From the NCBI GenBank assembly GCA_965221605.1, contig CBDCSK010000003.1, positions 62,001 to 126,000 on the forward strand: a DNA stretch of 64,000 nt, in the 5' to 3' direction. Positions 17,147 through 25,429 of this stretch are shown here, piece after piece; within the stretch, counting starts at the first letter, position 1, and each line of letters begins with the position of its first letter. This DNA comes from Aldehydirespirator sp965221605. GTDB taxonomy: Bacteria > Actinomycetota > Acidimicrobiia > Acidimicrobiales > Aldehydirespiratoraceae. The translations under genes and the position numbers were made by a program. The notes beneath the pieces were generated by a model. The model searched no databases. It was not told the origin of the DNA and saw only the letters and a list, made by a program, of their open reading frames with translations.

Positions 17147-18700
17147 TCAGCCGAAGCTGACCGGATCGAGGATGTCGCGCACCAGGGCCACCCCGCCCAC
17201 CAGCAGCAGCAGCGCCACGACCGCGTAGGTGAGCGGCAGGAGCCGGGCCGCGTCCACCTGGTGGGTTCGACCGCCGATGGAGCGGATCCGCTCGTAGGTG
17301 GCCACCACCACGTGACCCCCGTCGAGGGGCAGCAGCGGCAGGAGGTTGAACACGCCGAGGAAGACGTTGACGTACATGATCAGCAGGAGCACGTCGGACG
17401 CTCCGTCGGACGCCGCCTCGGCACCGATCCGGGCCACCCCGTAGATCGACAGGATCCGGTTCTCGTCCGGATGGGACGTGTCGAGGCGCCGGACCTCGAG
17501 CTCGCGGACCGTCTGGGCCGGACTTGCCGCGGGATCATCGCCACGCAGCCCGTCCAGCGTCCCGCCGAATCCGTCGGTCACGATGGAGGGGATGGCGAAG
17601 ACCACATCGCGCACCGTGGCCGTCAGCAGCCGGACCGACTCGCCGGCCGCGCCCACCACGCCCAGTCCCGGGTGGTGGTAGTCGGCCGAGACTCCGAAGA
17701 AGCCCATGACGCCGTTCGAGGGGTCCACCAGCGCGTTGATGATGGCCCCCTCCACTACCACGGGCCGGCCGGTGCGCGTGTCGACGACGGTTATGTCGAT
17801 GGGTTGACCGAGCCGCCGGCTCGCGTAGTCGGCCACTTGCGCATAGGTCGGGGCGCCATCGGACTGGAGACCCGCGACGGCGAGGATCCGGTCGCCCTCG
17901 ATCAGCCCCACGATCCCGGCCGCGCCCCGGGCGGTGAGCCGCTCGCCGATCCGGGTGACGGTCGTGTGCGCCGAGTCGCCCCGCCGGTAGACGACCTCCA
18001 CCTCCTCGCCGGCCAGCCGGCGGACCTGGCGTGAGAAGTCACCGAAGGTGGTGCGGCCCACGCCGGCGACCGAGATGAGCTCGTCTCCGGGCCGCAGGCC
18101 CGCGGCGGAGGCCGCGCTGTCGATCGAGACCGTGGCCAGAGTCCACTCCGCAAGCTCCTCCGCTTCCGAGACCCTGTCGACCGACAGCCGCCCATCGACC
18201 ATGAGGAGCACGAACAGCAGCACCAGCGCAATGACGAAATGCATGCCGGATCCCGCCGTCAGCACGAGCAGCTTCTTCGGGTAGCTCTGCCGCCGGAAGC
18301 TGCGGGCCTCGTCGACGGGGTCCACGGGCTCGAGGCTGCTCATGCCCGCGATGCGGACGTAGGCGCCCACCCAGACAGCCTTGATGCCGTATTCGGTCTC
18401 GCCCCGCTGGAAGGACCAGAGGCGGGGGCCGAAGCCGATGAAGAACTCGGTGACCTTCATGCCGGTCATGCGGGCGGTGAGGTAGTGGCCGAGCTCGTGC
18501 AGGAACAGCATGGCCACCAGCAGCAGGATGATGACCACCCAGCTCACGCCGGCGAGCATCCCGATAACCGCCAGCAGCGCGACGAGGCCGGCCAGGCCGC
18601 CGTGATCTCCCAGACGCTTGCGCACGGCGCCGCGGCCCGTCATCTCGCCCGCCGCGGACTGGCCTGCGGGCCCCGCGTAGTCTCCCAGACGCGTGCGCAT
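17147..18700 (-). CDS. rseP: Site-2 type zinc metalloprotease (RseP/M50)
   Basis: This intramembrane protease would cleave membrane-anchored regulators. HELGH in MLFLHELGHYLTARMTGMKV is the zinc motif, and LLPLLPLDGGHVV supplies the conserved LDG. At least four hydrophobic segments are visible, with PDZ-like sequence between them (SAASAAGLRPGDELISVAGV and IVGLIEGDRILAVAGLQSD). The ATG at 18700 overlaps the dxr stop by one base (TGATG). The N-terminus contains two similar units, MRTRLGDYAGPAG and VRKRLGDHGGLAG, encoded by a degenerate direct repeat, so the true start may be the second unit. Confidence 0.9.
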   Translation of the reverse strand: MRTRLGDYAGPAGQSAAGEMTGRGAVRKRLGDHGGLAGLVALLAVIGMLAGVSWVVIILLLVAMLFLHELGHYLTARMTGMKVTEFFIGFGPRLWSFQRGETEYGIKAVWVGAYVRIAGMSSLEPVDPVDEARSFRRQSYPKKLLVLTAGSGMHFVIALVLLFVLLMVDGRLSVDRVSEAEELAEWTLATVSIDSAASAAGLRPGDELISVAGVGRTTFGDFSRQVRRLAGEEVEVVYRRGDSAHTTVTRIGERLTARGAAGIVGLIEGDRILAVAGLQSDGAPTYAQVADYASRRLGQPIDITVVDTRTGRPVVVEGAIINALVDPSNGVMGFFGVSADYHHPGLGVVGAAGESVRLLTATVRDVVFAIPSIVTDGFGGTLDGLRGDDPAASPAQTVRELEVRRLDTSHPDENRILSIYGVARIGAEAASDGASDVLLLIMYVNVFLGVFNLLPLLPLDGGHVVVATYERIRSIGGRTHQVDAARLLPLTYAVVALLLLVGGVALVRDILDPVSFG

Positions 18701-19863
18701 CAGGCCGCGTCGCGCTGCTCGACCAGGCCGGCCGCCACCCGGCGGGCATGGCGGTCGGCAGCCAGCACCGCCTCGGCGTCGTCGGCCCGGTCGCCGGGCC
18801 ACAGCCCCAGCGCCTCCTCCAGCACACCGACGATGTCCACCCAGCGGATCCGGCCGTCGAGGAACGCCTGCACCGCGATCTCGTTGGCCGCGTTGAGCCA
18901 GGCCGGCGCGGTCTCCGAGGCCCGTCCGGCCTCGTAGGCGAGGTCGATGCAGCCGAAGGCGGCCCGGTCCGGCTGCTCGAATTCCAGGCGGTCGAGCTCG
19001 GCCCAGTCGATGGCTCCGTAGGCCAGATCGAGGCGGTCGGGATAGGCGAGCGCGTAGCCGATGCAGAGCCTCATGTCCGGCTTCGAGAGCTGAGCCACGG
19101 TGGCCCCGTCGCAGTAGGTGACCATGGAATGGACGATGGACTGCGGGTGAACGACGACCTCGATCTGGTCGTAGGCGACGCCGAAGAGTTCGTGGGCCTC
19201 GATGACTTCGAGACCCTTGTTCATCAGCGTGCTGGAGTCAATGGTGATCTTGGGCCCCATCTGCCAGGTCGGATGGGCCAGGGCGTCGGAGACGGTCACC
19301 GACTCGAGCTCCTCGATGCTGCGGCCCCGGAAGGGCCCACCGCTGGCGGTCAACACGATGGACGACACCCGCTCGCGATGGTCGTTGGCCCGCAGGCACT
19401 GGTGCACTGCGCAGTGCTCGGAGTCGACGGGAATGATCTCGGCTCCCGGGGTGGCGCGGGCCCTCTGAACTACTGGACCGGCCGCGATCAGCGACTCCTT
19501 GTTGGCCAGCCCGAGCCGCTGGCCCGCCTCCAGGGCCGCCATCGTCACCGGCAGTCCTGCGAAACCGACCACTCCGTTGATGACGGTGTCGGCCTCGCCG
19601 GCCGCGGCGGCCATGGCGTCGGGGCCGGCGATCAGCTCGACCCCTTCCGGCAGCCGCTCGGCCAGCTCGGGGGCGCGGGTCGCGTCGGCGAGCGCGACGA
19701 CGGGGGGCCGGAAGCGCTGGGCCTGCTCGGCCAGCATCTCGACGGAGCGGGCCGCTCCCAGCGCGGCGACGCGGTAGCGGTCGGGGCGGGCCTCGATGAT
19801 GTCGAGTGTCTGGGTCCCGATCGATCCGGTCGAGCCCAGGACGGCGACCGAGGATGAACTCAA
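18700..19863 (-). CDS. dxr: 1-deoxy-D-xylulose 5-phosphate reductoisomerase
   Basis: Dxr is the second MEP-pathway enzyme and uses NADPH to make 2-C-methylerythritol 4-phosphate. The NADPH motif VAVLGSTGSIGTQTLDIIEA lies at the N-terminus. VDSEHCAVHQCL and ASGGPFRG mark the active site, and VVHPQSIVHSMVTYCDGATV is also conserved. I start at the TTG at 19863, which gives 387 aa and a normal N-terminus. An in-frame ATG at 19935 would add residues encoded by repeat copy B. The start codon is therefore uncertain, but the gene is not. Confidence 0.93.
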   Translation of the reverse strand: MSSSSVAVLGSTGSIGTQTLDIIEARPDRYRVAALGAARSVEMLAEQAQRFRPPVVALADATRAPELAERLPEGVELIAGPDAMAAAAGEADTVINGVVGFAGLPVTMAALEAGQRLGLANKESLIAAGPVVQRARATPGAEIIPVDSEHCAVHQCLRANDHRERVSSIVLTASGGPFRGRSIEELESVTVSDALAHPTWQMGPKITIDSSTLMNKGLEVIEAHELFGVAYDQIEVVVHPQSIVHSMVTYCDGATVAQLSKPDMRLCIGYALAYPDRLDLAYGAIDWAELDRLEFEQPDRAAFGCIDLAYEAGRASETAPAWLNAANEIAVQAFLDGRIRWVDIVGVLEEALGLWPGDRADDAEAVLAADRHARRVAAGLVEQRDAA

Positions 19864-19896
19864 GTCAGCCGCTCGGCCTCCTGGATGCGATTTAGC

Positions 19897-20023
19897 GCGG
19901 GTAGACGAGAGCGGCTCGCGCTGCGGGGTGGTCATGCCCGCTCTTGTTCGCTGCGCTCACGGGCCGCTCGGGCCACGGCCTCGCCCGTATGGGCCGGACT
20001 CTCGCACTACCCGCTCGGCCTCT
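19897..20023 (-). repeat. Structured intergenic repeat, copy B
   Basis: This is the second copy of the element at 15764-15891. The outer arms are GCGGGTAGACGAG (19897-19909) and CTCGCACTACCCGC (20001-20014). They differ from copy A, but pairing is retained through compensatory changes (A-U to G-C, U-A to C-G). The shared core is 19931-19993. It fills the space between the cdsA stop at 20023 and the dxr start, so the cdsA-dxr mRNA would contain it. Confidence 0.7.
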
Positions 20024-21216
20024 TAGATGAGGTCGGTCATGAGGGCCACGTAGTAGGTGGCGGGCAGCACGAACAGCAACGCGTCGAACCGGTCGAGGAT
20101 CCCGCCGTGGCCGGGGAGGATGGAGCCCATGTCCTTGATGTTGAGATCGCGCTTGAGCATCGACTCGGCCAGGTCCCCGATGGGCGCAGCCACTGCAATC
20201 ACCAGGGCCATGATGATCGCCACCCAGGCGCTCCCGGGCTCGGCGGCCACCGGTGCGGGCATTCCGACCAGCCCCATGATCACGCCGACCCCGACGGTGA
20301 CGACCATGCCCCCGACGAGCCCCTCCAGAGTCTTGTTGGGGCTGGCCCGGGACAGCGGGGTTCGACCGGCGGCCCGACCCACCGCCATGGCACTCACATC
20401 GTGGGCCACGGTCAGCACTATCGCGGTCGTGAGCAGCCCGGTTCCATGGGTGGGGACCTTGAGCAGCAGGGCGGCGTGCGCGCCGAGAGCGCCTATGTAG
20501 GCCACCGTGAGGACCGTTACCGCCAGACCTCGCATGGGTCCCTCGACACCGGCTCCGGTCAGGTACCACAACGCGCCGAAGACGACAATCAGGACCATTA
20601 CGAGGACGATGGCCTCCATCCCGCGCCAGTACGCCGCCAGCGGCATCATGACCACCCCGGCCAGACCCAGCACCACGGCCGGCTGGTAACCGGCGACCCT
20701 CACCGCTCCGAGCAGCTCCACCGCCGCGAGCCCGAGCACGATCGTGGCCACGACGAGCGCCCAGGCCGGGCCCACCTGCATCGCCACCAGGATCACCGCC
20801 GACAGCACGACGCCGACGAGCACCGCCATCGGCATGTCGCGCTCGGCCGCGGCCACGGGGGCCGCACCGGCGCCGCTCATCCCGCCGTACTGGTCCTCGT
20901 ACCCGAAGAAGTCCTCGTTTCCCATGGACGATCCCACAGGCTCCTGCGGCTCGATGGGGGGCAGGACGTCCTCAGGCTCATCCCACTGGGGTGCCGTGGT
21001 GTGATCGGTCCACACTCCCATCTCATGGGGGTCGGCCTCCTGCAGCCTCGGCTCCGACGACGTCGACTGCGTCAGCCCGGTCGGCTCGGGCTCCATCCAG
21101 TCCGGCTCGCCGGAGTCGTCACCGAACACCGAGCGTCCCGCAACCACGCCCGCGTCGTCGGCGAGCATGTCGCCGCCGGCGGCGTCCGGCTCTCCAAAAT
21201 CGTCCTGCTCGCTCAC
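20023..21216 (-). CDS. cdsA: Phosphatidate cytidylyltransferase
   Basis: CdsA makes CDP-diacylglycerol for phospholipid synthesis in the membrane. The family signature is present near the C-terminus (LNIKDMGSILPGHGGILDRF). Eight or so hydrophobic segments run from about residue 130. The first 125 residues are acidic and Pro/Glu-rich, with no recognised domain, and are probably cytoplasmic and disordered; such extensions are common in actinobacterial CdsA. The gene lies between frr and dxr in the usual order. The stop TAA is immediately followed by repeat copy B. Confidence 0.93.
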   Translation of the reverse strand: MSEQDDFGEPDAAGGDMLADDAGVVAGRSVFGDDSGEPDWMEPEPTGLTQSTSSEPRLQEADPHEMGVWTDHTTAPQWDEPEDVLPPIEPQEPVGSSMGNEDFFGYEDQYGGMSGAGAAPVAAAERDMPMAVLVGVVLSAVILVAMQVGPAWALVVATIVLGLAAVELLGAVRVAGYQPAVVLGLAGVVMMPLAAYWRGMEAIVLVMVLIVVFGALWYLTGAGVEGPMRGLAVTVLTVAYIGALGAHAALLLKVPTHGTGLLTTAIVLTVAHDVSAMAVGRAAGRTPLSRASPNKTLEGLVGGMVVTVGVGVIMGLVGMPAPVAAEPGSAWVAIIMALVIAVAAPIGDLAESMLKRDLNIKDMGSILPGHGGILDRFDALLFVLPATYYVALMTDLI

Positions 21217-21267
21217 TGCATCGCTCCTTCCGGCTCGCCGGGCTGCTGACCCGGGCCATGTGTGCGG

Positions 21268-21837
21268 TCACACCTCAAGCAGTTCATCCTCTTTGCTGGC
21301 CAAGGCCTGATCGACTTGCTTCTCGTGGGCTCGTGTGAGGTCGTCGAGTTGGTCACCGGCACGGTTCACCATGTCAGCGGACACCCCGCCATCCTTCTCG
21401 ATGCCCTCCAGATCCTTGCGGGCCTGCCTGCGCAGGCCGCGGATACGGTTACGGGAGTCCTCCGCCATCGAGCCGACGAGCCTGGCAAGGTCCCTGCGGC
21501 GCTCCTCGGTCAGGGGCGGGAACGAGAGCCGTATCACCCGACCGTCGCTGCTGGGCACCAGCCCCAGCTGAGCCTGCTGGATGGCTCGCTCCACCGCGGT
21601 GATGTTGGCGGGATCATGGGGGGTGATGATCAGCTGGCTGGCCTCGGGGATCGCGAAGCTTACGAGCTCCCGCATGGCCATCCTCACGCCGTAGGCCTCC
21701 ACCTGAACTCGCTCGAGGAGGGCTGAGTTGGCTCGGCCGGTGCGGACCGTCGAGAAGTCGCGCTTGGCCGCGGCGACGGCCTCATCCATGCGCTCGCCGG
21801 CGTCGGCCAGCACCATGCCGATCAGCTCCTCGCTCAT
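21268..21837 (-). CDS. frr: Ribosome recycling factor
   Basis: This factor splits post-termination ribosomes together with EF-G. The sequence MDEAVAAAKRDFSTVRTGRA and the C-terminal SMAEDSRNRIRGLRRQARKD are diagnostic, and the length of 189 aa is close to the usual 185. The ATG overlaps the pyrH stop (ATGA). The gap to cdsA is 51 nt. Confidence 0.95.
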   Translation of the reverse strand: MSEELIGMVLADAGERMDEAVAAAKRDFSTVRTGRANSALLERVQVEAYGVRMAMRELVSFAIPEASQLIITPHDPANITAVERAIQQAQLGLVPSSDGRVIRLSFPPLTEERRRDLARLVGSMAEDSRNRIRGLRRQARKDLEGIEKDGGVSADMVNRAGDQLDDLTRAHEKQVDQALASKEDELLEV

Positions 21838-22610
21838 GGATCGCGGTCCTCCTGGGCCACAATCGTACCCACCTCGGCGCCGTCAAGCAGGGATTGGAGG
21901 TTGCCGGGCCCCATCAGGTCGAACACCACGATCGGGAGGCTGTTGTCCATGCACAGCGTGATGGCGGTGGCATCCATCACTTCCAGCCCCCGGTTGAGAA
22001 CCTCGAGGTATGTGACCCGCTCCAGCCGCGTGGCGCCGGCATCGACCTCGGGGTCGGCGGTGTAGATGCCGTCGATCCGTCCGTGGGTGCCCTTGAGAAC
22101 CACTCCGGCCTCCACCTCGGCGGCCCGCAACGCGGCGGTGGTGTCGGTGGTGAAGAAGGGGTTGCCGGTACCGCCGGCGAAGATGACCACCCGGCCCTTC
22201 TCGAGGTGGCGGATGGCCCGGCGGCGGATGTAGGGCTCAGCGATCTGGGCCATGTGGATGGCGGTCTGAACCCGGGTGGGCTGACCCAACTGCTCGAGGG
22301 TGTCCTGGAGAGCCAGGGCGTTCATCACGGTGGCCAGCATCCCCATGTAGTCGGCCTGGGCCCGGTCCATGCCCGCGCCCGCGCCCTGGGTGCCCCGCCA
22401 GAGGTTCCCGCCGCCGACGACGACCGCGATCTCGACGTCGAATCCCTTCCGCGCCTCGGCGATCCCCGCGGCGATGTGTCGCACCGTGTCGCCGTCGATT
22501 CCGCCGCCTGATCCCCCGGCGAAGGCCTCTCCGGAGAGTTTCAGCAGCACCCGGCTCCAGCGAGCCGACCGCCGTGCGGCTCGGTTGGCGGCATCGGCGG
22601 GGAGATCCAT
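21834..22610 (-). CDS. pyrH: UMP kinase
   Basis: PyrH phosphorylates UMP to UDP. The amino-acid-kinase fold shows WSRVLLKLSGEAFAG, VVVGGGNLWRGTQGAG, VVIFAGGTGNPFFTTDTTAA and AITLCMDNSLPIVVFDL. The ATG at 22610 lies 2 nt after the tsf stop and gives 258 aa. Translation upstream of this ATG is overlap with tsf. The order tsf-pyrH-frr is conserved across bacteria. Confidence 0.95.
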   Translation of the reverse strand: MDLPADAANRAARRSARWSRVLLKLSGEAFAGGSGGGIDGDTVRHIAAGIAEARKGFDVEIAVVVGGGNLWRGTQGAGAGMDRAQADYMGMLATVMNALALQDTLEQLGQPTRVQTAIHMAQIAEPYIRRRAIRHLEKGRVVIFAGGTGNPFFTTDTTAALRAAEVEAGVVLKGTHGRIDGIYTADPEVDAGATRLERVTYLEVLNRGLEVMDATAITLCMDNSLPIVVFDLMGPGNLQSLLDGAEVGTIVAQEDRDP

Positions 22611-22612
22611 GG

Positions 22613-23401
22613 TCAGTCGCCGATGACGACCTGCACGAACCGCACGATCGACCCGCCGTCGATGCTGTTCCTCACGGCGGTCTTCTCGCCGTGGAGGCCC
22701 TGCTCGAGCAGGACACGCTCGGCGTACCAGCCACGCATCCTGCCGTCGACGATCTTGTCCCACGCCTGGGCGGGCTTGCCCTCGGCCTTGGTGATCTCCA
22801 GCAGGGCGGCCCGCTCGCGCTCGACCTCGCCGGCGGGTATCTCGTCCGCGCTGAGGAACTGCGGCTTGGCGAAGGCGATATGCAGCGCCACCTGGTGCAG
22901 GGACTCGGCGCCGACGCCGCTCCCCTCCACGACCACGGCGTTGACGCCGCGCCCGTCCTGCCGGTGAAGGTAGGAGTCGAGGATGTTCCCGTCGGCGGCC
23001 TCGAGGCACTCGACCACGCCGACCTGGATGTTCTCCTTCAGCACCAGCTTCAGGTCCTCGATCTCGTCGGAGTGCAGATCGACCGCGCCGGGTCCAGCGT
23101 CGAGCACCGACTCGGCCAGAGCCTGGACCAGTGACGTGAAGCTCTCGTTCTTGGCCGAGAAGTCGGTCTCGCACTTGAGCTGCACCACTGCCGCGCTCGC
23201 ATCGTTGCCCGCGATGGCGATGGCGCCCTGGTCGTTCTCGCGGCCGGTGCGAGCGTCGGCCTTGGCCAGACCCTGCTCCCGCAGGATCTGCCGGGCGGCC
23301 TCCATGTCGCCGTCAGCGGTTGTCAGAGCCTTCTTGGCGTCCATCATCCCGGCCCCGGTCACGTCGCGCAGTGCCTTGACGTCGCGGGCGCTCACCGCCA
23401 T
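22613..23401 (-). CDS. tsf: Elongation factor Ts
   Basis: EF-Ts recharges EF-Tu with GTP. The N-terminal UBA-like domain is seen in VKALRDVTGAGMMDAKKALT, and the conserved TDFSAKNESF follows. The C-terminal module (FVQVVIGD) is normal. The ATG at 23401 gives 262 aa, and rpsB ends one base upstream, so the two are tightly coupled. Confidence 0.95.
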   Translation of the reverse strand: MAVSARDVKALRDVTGAGMMDAKKALTTADGDMEAARQILREQGLAKADARTGRENDQGAIAIAGNDASAAVVQLKCETDFSAKNESFTSLVQALAESVLDAGPGAVDLHSDEIEDLKLVLKENIQVGVVECLEAADGNILDSYLHRQDGRGVNAVVVEGSGVGAESLHQVALHIAFAKPQFLSADEIPAGEVERERAALLEITKAEGKPAQAWDKIVDGRMRGWYAERVLLEQGLHGEKTAVRNSIDGGSIVRFVQVVIGD

Positions 23402-23402
23402 G

Positions 23403-24452
23403 TCAGACCTCCTCGTCGGTGCCGGCGGCGTCGGCGGCGGCATCGGCGGCAGCGCCCGCGGCGGCATCGGCTGTCACGCCCGCATCCGGGCCATCGTCGG
23501 TGGCCGCGTCCGCGTCTCCGGCCGTCGCCCCGGTGCCGGCATCGGTGTCCGCAGAGGCCTCGAAAGCCGGGGCGGGGTCGTCAGCGGCGGCCGCCGCGCC
23601 GTCCTCCTCGCTGTCGCCCTCCACGGCGCTGGACTTCGCCCGGGCGACACGGGCCTCGCGCTCGGCCGCCTCGGCAGCGGCCTCGGACCGGGCCCGGGCC
23701 TGCTGCTCCGCGATCTCGGCCTCGGTGAGCACATCGCGCTCCACGCTGGCAACCTCGGTCCGCTTGGAGTGGATGAACCGGCCCTCCTGCACCGCGTCGG
23801 AGATCACCCTGGCCATGAGCCTCCCGGACCGGATGGCGTCGTCGTTGCCGGGGATGGCGTAGTCCACCAGGTCGGGGTCGCAGTTCGTGTCCACCACGGC
23901 GACGATGGGCACGCCCAGCTTCCGGGCCTCGGTGACTGCGATGTACTCCTTCTTGGTGTCCAGGATGAACACCGCTCCGGGGGGCTCCTCCATGTCGCGG
24001 ATGCCGCCCAGGTTGCGCTCGAGCTTGGACAGCTCCCGTCCCAGCTGGAGAGCCTCCTTCTTGGGCATGGCGTCGAACTCGCCCGAGTCGCGCATCCGCT
24101 GGAATTCCTTCATCTTGGCGATGCGCTTGGCGATGGTGTGGAAGTTGGTGAGCATGCCGCCCTGCCAGCGCTCGTTCACGTACGGCATGTTGCAGCGCTC
24201 GGCGTAGGACTGGATGGAATCCTGGGCCTGCTTCTTGGTGCCGATGAACAGGACCGTTCCCCCGTCGGCCACCAGGTCGCGCACGAACACGTAGGCCCGC
24301 TCGAGGTGGGCCAGGGTCTGGCGCAGATCGACGATGTGGATGCCGGCCTTGTCGCCGTGGATGAAGCGCTTCATCTTCGGGTTCCATCGGCGGGTCTGGT
24401 GGCCGAACTGGACCCCGGCCTCCAACAGTTGCTTCATGGTGACGACAGCCAT
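23403..24452 (-). CDS. rpsB: 30S ribosomal protein S2
   Basis: The S2 core is clear: MKQLLEAGVQFGHQTRRWNP, FIHGDKAGIHIVDLRQT, RWQGGMLTNFHTI and VPIVAVVDTNCDPDLVDYAI. The protein is 349 aa because of an Ala/Asp-rich C-terminal extension of about 90 residues, likely disordered, as found in many actinobacterial S2 proteins. It is the first gene of the long minus-strand operon. GGGAGAG lies ahead of the ATG, and a TAGACT hexamer about 130 nt upstream is a possible -10. Confidence 0.95.
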   Translation of the reverse strand: MAVVTMKQLLEAGVQFGHQTRRWNPKMKRFIHGDKAGIHIVDLRQTLAHLERAYVFVRDLVADGGTVLFIGTKKQAQDSIQSYAERCNMPYVNERWQGGMLTNFHTIAKRIAKMKEFQRMRDSGEFDAMPKKEALQLGRELSKLERNLGGIRDMEEPPGAVFILDTKKEYIAVTEARKLGVPIVAVVDTNCDPDLVDYAIPGNDDAIRSGRLMARVISDAVQEGRFIHSKRTEVASVERDVLTEAEIAEQQARARSEAAAEAAEREARVARAKSSAVEGDSEEDGAAAAADDPAPAFEASADTDAGTGATAGDADAATDDGPDAGVTADAAAGAAADAAADAAGTDEEV

Positions 24453-24630
24453 GCCTATGTGCTCTCCCGGTTCTGCGTGGCCCGCGCCGGACGCGTTGAC
24501 GACCGGGTGAAGGCGCGGGTTGCGAAATGATTCGGCGACGCCGTCCGGCGCCGTCGGGCCCGCGAGGGCCAGTGGGCGAGTCTACCGAGAGGCCGCGCGG
24601 AGAGCGCGCGCGGTTGTCGACGCGGCCGAG

Positions 24631-25155
24631 TCAGCGCCAGGGACGCAACGGCACCAGCCGCACCCGAGCGCGCCGCACCCCGATGAACCCGGCCGGGTCG
24701 GCGTAGCTCCCGTCGACCCGCACGCCGAAGTGCAGCCTCTCCCCCGCGATCGCGATCACCTGGCCGTGCACCACTCTCGCGCCGGCCCGGACGCTGACAC
24801 GGAGAAGGTACGAGTACGTGCTGGACACCCCGCCGCCGTGATCGACGGTGACGTACAGGTCGCGGGCCACCGCGCCGGCGAACACGACGGTGCCGTCCGC
24901 GGCGGCCCGCACGACATCACCGGGCTCGGTGTCGTACTCGACGCCGCGGTTGCCGGGACCGTAGGGATCCTCCGGCTCACGGAAGGGGTCGGCGACGGGT
25001 CTCTCGACGGGCGGGCGGAACACCGGCCGCCCGTCGCCGGAGGCGGCGCCGGCCTCGATGGCCGGGATCGCAACGGCCGTGACAGCCGCGGCCAACCCGG
25101 CGGCCAGAAGCCGCCCCAACTTTGTCGCGTGACTGGATGGCGCAGACCTCATCAC
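24631..25155 (-). CDS. Secreted degenerate M23 (LytM-like) protein
   Basis: The product has a signal peptide (LGRLLAAGLAAAVTAVAIPA) and a LytM-like fold (EPGDVVRAAADGTVVFAGAV ... DLYVTVDHGGGVSSTYSYL ... RVVHGQVIAIAGERLHFGVR). Active M23 enzymes need HxxxD and HxH zinc motifs. Here the first position is Asn (NRGVEYD) and the second motif retains only one His (LHFGVR), so it is probably a non-catalytic regulator of cell-wall hydrolases. The GTG at 25155 stands 7 nt after a TATAGT hexamer and is likely a leaderless start. It precedes rpsB, a common spot for M23 genes. Confidence 0.75.
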   Translation of the reverse strand: MMRSAPSSHATKLGRLLAAGLAAAVTAVAIPAIEAGAASGDGRPVFRPPVERPVADPFREPEDPYGPGNRGVEYDTEPGDVVRAAADGTVVFAGAVARDLYVTVDHGGGVSSTYSYLLRVSVRAGARVVHGQVIAIAGERLHFGVRVDGSYADPAGFIGVRRARVRLVPLRPWR

Positions 25156-25162
25156 AAGATTC

Positions 25163-25168
25163 ACTATA
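25163..25168 (-). promoter_or_regulatory. -10 box of leaderless promoter (M23 gene)
   Basis: TATAGT lies 7 nt upstream of the GTG at 25155, the geometry expected for an actinobacterial leaderless transcript. The surrounding 30 nt are unusually AT-rich for this genome. Confidence 0.6.
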
Positions 25169-25335
25169 CACGATATATATCAAAACGACCTTCTATTGTG
25201 GGTGAGTTCATCCGATCTGAGGCTCTGCGGGTTCATCCCTTCCTGCACTTGGGGGCTCGTCGCAAACCTACTCAGCAGTGCACTGGGTCTTGCGGCAGTA
25301 GGCGGCGGTCCCCCGCCTGCCAAGCCGCCGCTAGG

Positions 25336-25390
25336 GATCACGGCGTCCCGAATGCAGCGGCTACGGAGTGCGTGGCTCGTGGCGGCGAGT
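25336..25390 (+). repeat. 55-nt dispersed repeat, copy 1
   Basis: This matches the reverse complement of 34875-34929 at 52 of 55 positions. Here it is isolated, between the M23 gene and gltX. At the other site it abuts 23-nt tandem repeats upstream of an ATPase gene. It may be the scar of a lost cassette. The rest of the gap 25156-25429 holds only promoters. Confidence 0.75.
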
Positions 25391-25417
25391 CTCGATGTGG
25401 AGACGGACCGGGATGCG

Positions 25418-25423
25418 TATGCT
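25418..25423 (+). promoter_or_regulatory. -10 box of leaderless promoter (gltX)
   Basis: TATGCT is followed by 6 nt and the GTG start of gltX at 25430. No Shine-Dalgarno sequence is present, which fits a leaderless mRNA. Confidence 0.6.
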
Positions 25424-25429
25424 CGGCTG

